Shown: in pieces, positions 59,215 to 64,000 of the stretch
How the letters are laid out: each line of letters begins with the position of its first letter
Position numbering within the stretch: the first letter of the stretch is position 1
Assembly: GCA_003168375.1 (NCBI GenBank)
Contig: PMSI01000003.1
Span: 248,001-312,000, forward strand
DNA: 64,000 nucleotides
Direction of reading: 5' to 3'
Source: Vulcanimicrobiota bacterium
GTDB lineage: Bacteria; Vulcanimicrobiota; Vulcanimicrobiia; Vulcanimicrobiales; Vulcanimicrobiaceae
Notes under the pieces: model-generated
Database searches by the model: none
What the model was told of the DNA's origin: nothing
The model's input: the letters and a program-made list of their open reading frames with translations, nothing else
Program-made: the position numbers and the translations under genes

Positions 59215-60746
59215 GCCACCCAGTACCAGTCGGCGAACAGCACGGTGAAGAGCCCGAGCAGCGGGAGCGAGAACGCGACGTACGCGTTGCCGAACGTCGG
59301 CCGCGCACCCCACAGGCCGAACAGCGCGAACATCGGGAAGAGCACGAGCGCGAACCGCGGCATGCTCATCAGACTGCCCGTGCACATCGGGATCAGGACC
59401 GAGAGCGCCATGTAGACGACGTACGAGAGGCGCAGCCGGCGCATCCCGACGAAGAGCACGGTCAGCATCAGCAGCGTGAACGCGAGTTCGAGCGCCTCGT
59501 TGGCGATCGTTTGCGGTGCCTGCGCATGAGCGATCTTTTGGACCGTGTTGGCGAACGACACCCAGGGCGGTGCGAAGTGCCGTCCCCAGTGCGACTGGAC
59601 GTGCGAGAAGCGGAGCGGGTCGCCGCTGAGCACCCACAGGTACGCCGTGTAGGTCGCGAGGCCGAGCGGCACCAGCGCCATCCCGATCAGCGGCTTCAGC
59701 ACGTCGTCGACCCAGTAGCGGAAGAACTCTCGCCCCCCTTCCTTCGCCGCGATCACCCATTCGATGAACAGCGGTGCGGCCAGCAGCACGCCTTCGGCGC
59801 GCGTCAGCGCCGCCAGGAAGCCGAAGGCACCGGCGAGCACCCAGCGGCGCTCGCGCACGTAGTAGAACGACGCGACGGTCAGGAACAGGAAGAGCGACTC
59901 GCTGTAGACCGCCGAGAAGAAGATCGCGGTCGGGAAGATCGAGACGTAGAACGTCGCGCGCTGCGCGACGTGACGATTGTACTCGTGCTCGATCAGCTTG
60001 TAGAGATAGAGCAGCGCCAAGAAGCTCGCCGCGTTCGAGATGATCAGGCCGGCGATCAGCTGCGAGCCCGTGACCGCGCCCACGATCCGGATGAGCAGCG
60101 GGTAGAGCGGAAAGAACGCGGGCTCGGTGCCGGAGTAGCCGAACTTCGCGATCGAGAGATAGTGCTCGGCGTCCCAGCGCCCCCACACCGCGAGCATCGG
60201 GTTCGTCGAGGCGGCGTAGTGCACGCCGGGTCGCTGCCCGATCACCATCGCGGCGAGCTCCGCGATCGCGATCATCGGGAGCCGCGTCATGAGAAAGGTC
60301 AGCGCGACGTCGCGGACGGTGCGGTTGAAGCGCGCGGCGACGACGAGCTTGGCCAGGACAAACGCGGCGACCGCGATTCCGACCGCGCGCCCCGTGCCAA
60401 GTCCGCCGCTGGGGGGGAGCAGGACCCCCCAAAGCAGGACGAGCGCGGACCAGGAGATCGCGTCGTACTGCAGGGCGATTTTCTCGTCGACGCGAGCACG
60501 CCGCGCGAAGTACCGCGAGTACGCGATCCAGCCGCCGTAGGTACCGGCGACGCCCACCACGAGCGAGAGCACCCAGGTGAGGTCGAGGAAAGCGGCTCCG
60601 TGCGGGCCGCGCAGCGCGAGCTCGTACCAAAGGAAGAATCCGACGGTGAGCCCGGCGATGCCGACGGCGGCGACGGCCGGGCGCCCGGCGGCGGCGACGA
60701 AGGCGAGGGGCTTCGATCGGACGGCACCGACGAACGCGAGATCCAC
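59211..60746 (-). CDS. PIG-V-like (GT76-type) mannosyltransferase family protein
   Basis: A 511-residue protein with about twelve membrane helices. GRWDAEHYLSIAKFGYSGTE then PAFFPLYPLLIRIVG is the PIG-V catalytic-loop motif ('wDg.hYl.IA..GY....~affPlyPll'), and VSIFPTAIFFSAVYSESLFL then FLTVASFYYVRERRWVLAGA and FLAALTRAEGVLLAAPL continue the family pattern. The first 130 residues are an additional set of hydrophobic segments. It could attach mannose from a polyprenyl carrier. First gene of the operon with gtrA and GT39. Confidence 0.85.
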   Translation of the reverse strand: MDLAFVGAVRSKPLAFVAAAGRPAVAAVGIAGLTVGFFLWYELALRGPHGAAFLDLTWVLSLVVGVAGTYGGWIAYSRYFARRARVDEKIALQYDAISWSALVLLWGVLLPPSGGLGTGRAVGIAVAAFVLAKLVVAARFNRTVRDVALTFLMTRLPMIAIAELAAMVIGQRPGVHYAASTNPMLAVWGRWDAEHYLSIAKFGYSGTEPAFFPLYPLLIRIVGAVTGSQLIAGLIISNAASFLALLYLYKLIEHEYNRHVAQRATFYVSIFPTAIFFSAVYSESLFLFLTVASFYYVRERRWVLAGAFGFLAALTRAEGVLLAAPLFIEWVIAAKEGGREFFRYWVDDVLKPLIGMALVPLGLATYTAYLWVLSGDPLRFSHVQSHWGRHFAPPWVSFANTVQKIAHAQAPQTIANEALELAFTLLMLTVLFVGMRRLRLSYVVYMALSVLIPMCTGSLMSMPRFALVLFPMFALFGLWGARPTFGNAYVAFSLPLLGLFTVLFADWYWVA

Positions 60747-60819
60747 GGTCCGCCTCGTTCCGCGCGAGCGGCGCCGGTTGCCTGCATGGATCGTCCTCGC
60801 TCAGGTTAAACGGGGTACC

Positions 60820-62292
60820 GTGCCGCCGGAACCGTCCGCTTCGTCCAGCGTGTCATCACTCACGGGGTTCGAGTCCCCGGGGAGCAGCACCATTCCGAAT
60901 CGATTCGATGTCATCGTGATCGGCGCCGGCAGCGGCGGTTACGCTGCCGCTCGCACCGCACGCGACTTGGGCGCAGCGGTTGCCTTGGTCGACCACGGCC
61001 CCCTCGGCGGTCTCTGCATCCTGCGCGGGTGCATGCCCTCAAAGACGCTGATCGCGACCGGTGACCTGCTCCACGAGATCCGCAAAGCCGACGAGCTCGC
61101 GGTGCGCGCCGGCGTACCCGAGCTCGACTATCGCAAGCTGGCGGAGCGCAAGCGGACGCTCGTGCGCGGCTGGGCCGACTACCGCATCGCCGGGATCGAG
61201 ACGTTCCCGGTGTTTCAAGGGGCGGTGCGGTTCGAGTCGCCGACGACGCTGCGCGTCGGCGACGAGGTGCTCTACGCACCGCGCTTCATCGTCGCGACCG
61301 GAAGCAGCGTCGCGCCGGCTGCGGTCCCCGGGCTCGCCGAAGCGGGCTTCATCGACAGCGACGCCGCGCTCGACCTGGAGGCGCCCCCGAAGTCGCTGAT
61401 CGTGCTCGGCGGCGGATACGTCGGGAGCGAGCTCGGCCAGTTCTTCCATCGCGCCGGCGTGCCGACGACGATCGTGCTGCGTTCGCCGCACTTGCTCTCG
61501 GGCGAGGACCACGACATCGGGACCGGGCTGACCGAGTACTTCCGCGAGGAGGGTATCCGGGTCGAGACGGGCGGGCAAGTCCACCGCGTCACCATCCGTG
61601 ACGGGATGAAGGTCGTCCACTACGTGAAGGCCGGCGAGGAGCATGAGGTCGCGGCGCACGAGATCTTCTACGCACTGGGCCGTATCCCGAACGTCGCCGG
61701 TCTCGTGCTCGAGAAGGCGGGTGTCGAGTACCACGAGATCACCGGGATCGCCGTCGACGACACGCTGCGCACGACGAACCCCGACGTGTACGCCGTCGGC
61801 GACGTCACCGGAGAGTACCTGCTCGTACACGTCGCGATCCAGCAGGGTGAGATCGCGGGGCGCAACGCGGCGACCGGCGCGCGCGAACGGGCCGACTACC
61901 GGTTGAGCAAGACGCATACCGTCTTCACCGATCCGCAGGTCGCCATCGTCGGCGAGACCGAGCGCGAGCTGCAAGCCGCGGGCGTGGAGTACCTCACCGC
62001 GTCATATCCGTTCAACGATCACGGCAAGGCGGTCGCGCTCGGGCGGACGCAGGGCTTCGTGAAGATGATGGCGGCGCCGCAGGACGGCCGCATCCTCGGC
62101 GCGGCGATCCTTGGCCCCGACGCCTCCGATCTGATCGAGCCGCTGATCGTCGCGATGGCGTACGGCGCGACCGTTGCGGACTACGCACGCATCCCGCACC
62201 TCCACCCGACGCTGGTCGAGATCCTCACCTATCCCGCGGAGGAGCTCGCCGAGCGGCTGCGCACGACGCCGACGCTCGCAGTAGCGAAATAG
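60820..62292 (+). CDS. Dihydrolipoyl dehydrogenase/mercuric reductase-type FAD disulfide oxidoreductase
   Basis: A protein of about 490 residues. FDVIVIGAGSGGYAAARTAR binds FAD; the redox-active pair is in GGLCILRGCMPSKTLI; SLIVLGGGYVGSELGQFFHR binds NAD(P)H; TNPDVYAVGDVTGEYLLVHV is the second FAD motif; the active-site His-Glu is in IPHLHPTLVEILTY. The substrate class (lipoamide, glutathione-like or other) is not decided. Starts: GTG 60820 has CGGGG six bases before it and is used; GTG 60850 is shorter. The first 25 residues are unlike the family and overlie a tRNA-like T-arm. Confidence 0.9.
   Translation: MPPEPSASSSVSSLTGFESPGSSTIPNRFDVIVIGAGSGGYAAARTARDLGAAVALVDHGPLGGLCILRGCMPSKTLIATGDLLHEIRKADELAVRAGVPELDYRKLAERKRTLVRGWADYRIAGIETFPVFQGAVRFESPTTLRVGDEVLYAPRFIVATGSSVAPAAVPGLAEAGFIDSDAALDLEAPPKSLIVLGGGYVGSELGQFFHRAGVPTTIVLRSPHLLSGEDHDIGTGLTEYFREEGIRVETGGQVHRVTIRDGMKVVHYVKAGEEHEVAAHEIFYALGRIPNVAGLVLEKAGVEYHEITGIAVDDTLRTTNPDVYAVGDVTGEYLLVHVAIQQGEIAGRNAATGARERADYRLSKTHTVFTDPQVAIVGETERELQAAGVEYLTASYPFNDHGKAVALGRTQGFVKMMAAPQDGRILGAAILGPDASDLIEPLIVAMAYGATVADYARIPHLHPTLVEILTYPAEELAERLRTTPTLAVAK
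60863..60892 (+). other. tRNA 3'-end-like sequence (T-arm)
   Basis: CGGGG-TTCGAGT-CCCCG is an exact T-arm: five perfect pairs and the TTCRANY loop. It is followed by GGGAGCA, G and CACCA. No complementary acceptor strand or anticodon arm is seen upstream, so there is no complete tRNA gene. It could be an attachment-site remnant left by an integrating element, or chance. It lies inside the N-terminal coding extension of the next gene. Confidence 0.4.
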
Positions 62293-62296
62293 CACC

Positions 62297-63184
62297 TTGC
62301 TTGCAGCGCTGGTCCAGTTCAAGCCGCGCAAGGGGGACGTACCGGCGAACCTCGCGGCGATGCGCGCGATTTTCGCGCGACTCGCGCCGAAGGCGCCGGA
62401 GCTGATCGTGTTTCCGGAGGCCGCGCTGACCGGGTATTTCCTGGAAGGCGCGGTCTACGAGCTCGCGGTCGATGCGCCGACAATGGCCCAGCGCATCGAC
62501 GAGCAGTGGCGCGCATCAGGGGCGGCCGCACCGTGCGACATCGTCGCCGGCTTCTACGAAAACGTCGCCGGCACGTTCCACAACAGCGCGATCTACGTGC
62601 GGTGCGGCGAGCCGGACGGCGTGCACATCGTACACGTCCACCGCAAGATGTTCTTGCCGACCTACGGCGTCTTCGACGAGGAGCGCTTCCTCACGCGCGG
62701 CCGCCGGCTGGCGACGTTCGAGACGCCGTTCGGGACCGCCGCGATCCTGATCTGCGAGGACGCCTGGCACGCGATCATGCCGACGATCGCGGCCCTCAAA
62801 GGCGCGCGGCTCATCATCGTCCCAAGTGCGTCGCCCGGCCGCGGGCTGTGCGGCGGCGACGAGCTGGAGAGCAACACCCGGTGGAAGGCGATCCTTTCGT
62901 CGGCGGCGGCCGAGCACGGCGTCTACGTGCTGTACGCGGCCCTGACGGGCTTCGAAGGCGGGAAGGGGATGTCGGGCGGGACGTGCGCGTTCTCGCCGCG
63001 CGGCGATCTGCTGGCCTCGGCCGGGCCGCTCGAGAGCTGCATCATCACCGTGAACCTCGAGCGCGAAGAAGTCGATCTCGCGCGCGCGACGATCCCGCTG
63101 CTCGGCGATCTCTCCGCGGTACTCCCCGACCTCTGGCTCGACGACGAGATCCCGGTGATGCGGCGGCTCGAGGAGTCGCCGTGA
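62297..63184 (+). CDS. Nitrilase-fold amidohydrolase (probable glutaminase partner of NadE)
   Basis: A 295-residue carbon-nitrogen hydrolase. The catalytic triad is complete: Glu in ELIVFPEAALTGYFLEGA, Lys in VHVHRKMFLPTYGVFDEERF, Cys in TAAILICEDAWHAIMPTIAA. It starts at TTG 62297, four bases after the previous stop, and overlaps nadE by GTGA. In most bacteria with glutamine-dependent NAD+ synthetase this domain is fused in front of the synthetase; here it is a separate gene directly before it. Its likely role is to release ammonia from glutamine for NadE. Confidence 0.87.
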   Translation: MLAALVQFKPRKGDVPANLAAMRAIFARLAPKAPELIVFPEAALTGYFLEGAVYELAVDAPTMAQRIDEQWRASGAAAPCDIVAGFYENVAGTFHNSAIYVRCGEPDGVHIVHVHRKMFLPTYGVFDEERFLTRGRRLATFETPFGTAAILICEDAWHAIMPTIAALKGARLIIVPSASPGRGLCGGDELESNTRWKAILSSAAAEHGVYVLYAALTGFEGGKGMSGGTCAFSPRGDLLASAGPLESCIITVNLEREEVDLARATIPLLGDLSAVLPDLWLDDEIPVMRRLEESP

Positions 63185-64000
63185 CGATGCCGCTCATCGA
63201 GGCGCCGCTCGACGAGCCGTCGCTCGTGATCAACGCGGCGCTGACCGCGCGCTGGCTGGAAGCGTTCCTGCACGACGAGCTGGTGGTGCGGCGCGGGATC
63301 GGCAGGGCGATCCTCGGACTCTCCGGCGGGATCGACAGCGCACTGGTCGCATACCTGTGCGCCCGCGCGCTCGGTCCGCAGAACGTCTATGCGATCCGCA
63401 TGCCGTACCGGACCTCGAGCCCGAGCTCGCTCTCCGACGCGCAGCGCATCGTCGACGCGCTCGGAATCAACGCCGAGACGATCGAGATCTCCGACGCGGT
63501 CGACGGCTACCTCAAACACGCGCCCGATGCCGATCCGCGCCGCAAGGGGAACGTGATGGCGCGGATGCGGATGCTGGTGCTGTTCGATCAGTCCGCGCGC
63601 CGCGGCGCGCTCCCGGTCGGCACCGGCAACAAGACGGAGCGGCTCATGGGCTACTTCACCTGGCACGCCGACGACACGCCGCCGGTGAACCCGATCGGCG
63701 ACCTCTACAAGACGCAGGTGTGGGCGCTCGCGCGTCACCTCGGCGTTCCGAACGACGTCGTCGACAAGCCGCCGAGCGCCGATCTCGAAGCGAATCAGAC
63801 CGACGAGCGCGACCTCGGGATCACGTACGCGAAGGCGGACCGCATCCTGAACCTCATCCTGCTCGGCTACAAAGACGACGCGATCGTCGCACGCGGCCAC
63901 GGTGCTGCCGACGTGCGGCTGGTGCGCCGGCGCGTCGACGCGACGCACTGGAAGCGGCACCTCCCGACGACCGCGCTGGTCTCCGGCACGGCGATCAACG
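63181..64000 (+). CDS. nadE: NAD+ synthetase (3' end cut off by the window)
   Basis: The visible 273 codons start at GTG 63181 or ATG 63187. The N-type ATP pyrophosphatase loop is in GRAILGLSGGIDSALVAYLC; VYAIRMPYRTSSPSSLSDAQ, LPVGTGNKTERLMGYFTWHA then DDTPPVNPIGDLYKTQVWAL, and DKPPSADLEANQTDERDLGI are diagnostic. It amidates deamido-NAD+ to NAD+. Residues near the end (RHLPTTALVSGTAIN) suggest that only a short tail is missing. It overlaps the nitrilase-fold gene, which probably acts as the glutaminase. Confidence 0.95.
   Translation, partial: MTMPLIEAPLDEPSLVINAALTARWLEAFLHDELVVRRGIGRAILGLSGGIDSALVAYLCARALGPQNVYAIRMPYRTSSPSSLSDAQRIVDALGINAETIEISDAVDGYLKHAPDADPRRKGNVMARMRMLVLFDQSARRGALPVGTGNKTERLMGYFTWHADDTPPVNPIGDLYKTQVWALARHLGVPNDVVDKPPSADLEANQTDERDLGITYAKADRILNLILLGYKDDAIVARGHGAADVRLVRRRVDATHWKRHLPTTALVSGTAIN

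Noticed and set aside
60747-60892. A complete tRNA gene
   Set aside because: Only a T-arm and acceptor-like tail are present; no D-arm, anticodon arm or matching 5' acceptor strand can be found upstream.
1-64000. Prophage, insertion sequence or CRISPR array
   Set aside because: No transposase, integrase, phage structural gene or regularly spaced repeats were recognised anywhere in the window.

Overview
The window is a GC-rich, gene-dense stretch of a flagellated bacterium. Genes overlap by ATGA/GTGA at most junctions, and GTG starts are common. The bacterium-type MEP pathway genes (dxr, ispG), rpsB-tsf-pyrH-frr-uppS-cdsA, RseP, a lipobox protein, Tat-type leaders and an Amj-type lipid II flippase point to a free-living bacterium, probably diderm. 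ProRS is of the archaeal/eukaryotic type. Placement in a poorly sampled phylum such as Eremiobacterota/Vulcanimicrobiota is a guess from overall gene style; it is not shown by any single gene.

Layout. (1) 1-10758: the flagellar filament region: the end of flagellin, three glycosyltransferase-like genes, then flaG-fliD-fliS and a FliT-like gene. (2) 10755-14046, minus strand: an ExeA-type ATPase, a protein with a Pro/Glu linker, and a GT-A protein, all translationally coupled. (3) 14128-24786: a nucleotide-sugar and glycan-tailoring island: CDP-glucose synthesis (rfbF, rfbG), an RfbC-like epimerase, a sugar C-methyltransferase, a PLP aminotransferase, a tandem GT2, a CmcI-like methyltransferase, a GNAT, a WbqC protein, a PhyH dioxygenase and another methyltransferase. 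Its closeness to flagellin suggests it makes and attaches a modified sugar to the filament, though LPS or capsule is possible. (4) 24798-33079: the translation/lipid/isoprenoid operon rpsB to ispG, interrupted between rseP and ispG by a 159-bp self-complementary element. (5) 33060-34352: small exported and membrane proteins and a decayed hicB. (6) 34434-43149: a PaoABC-type molybdenum aldehyde oxidoreductase, ComB, a TonB-like remnant, a LytS/LytTR-type two-component pair, a bacterial GH47 mannosidase and a YhhN protein. (7) 43094-50668: mixed metabolism, including a class I aldolase homologue without its catalytic lysine, an APC permease, a Nudix protein, a HicBA toxin-antitoxin pair, a dienelactone hydrolase, hemolysin III and a cobalamin adenosyltransferase. 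(8) 50719-64000: proS, an M16 protease, Amj, a TPR lipoprotein, an aldehyde dehydrogenase, a three-gene membrane glycosyltransferase set (PIG-V-like, GtrA, GT39), a disulfide oxidoreductase preceded by a tRNA-like T-arm, and a split NAD+ synthetase that runs off the end.

The most unusual signals are the long hairpin between rseP and ispG, the aldolase-like protein that has lost Schiff-base and phosphate-binding residues, CCGATA boxes in front of filament and sugar genes, the coupled ATPase/linker/GT operon inside the flagellar-glycan region, a 27-bp repeat that supplies the first codons of dxr, and a second, ruined hicB about 14 kb from the intact HicBA pair. No CRISPR array, rRNA, complete tRNA, insertion sequence or prophage was seen.
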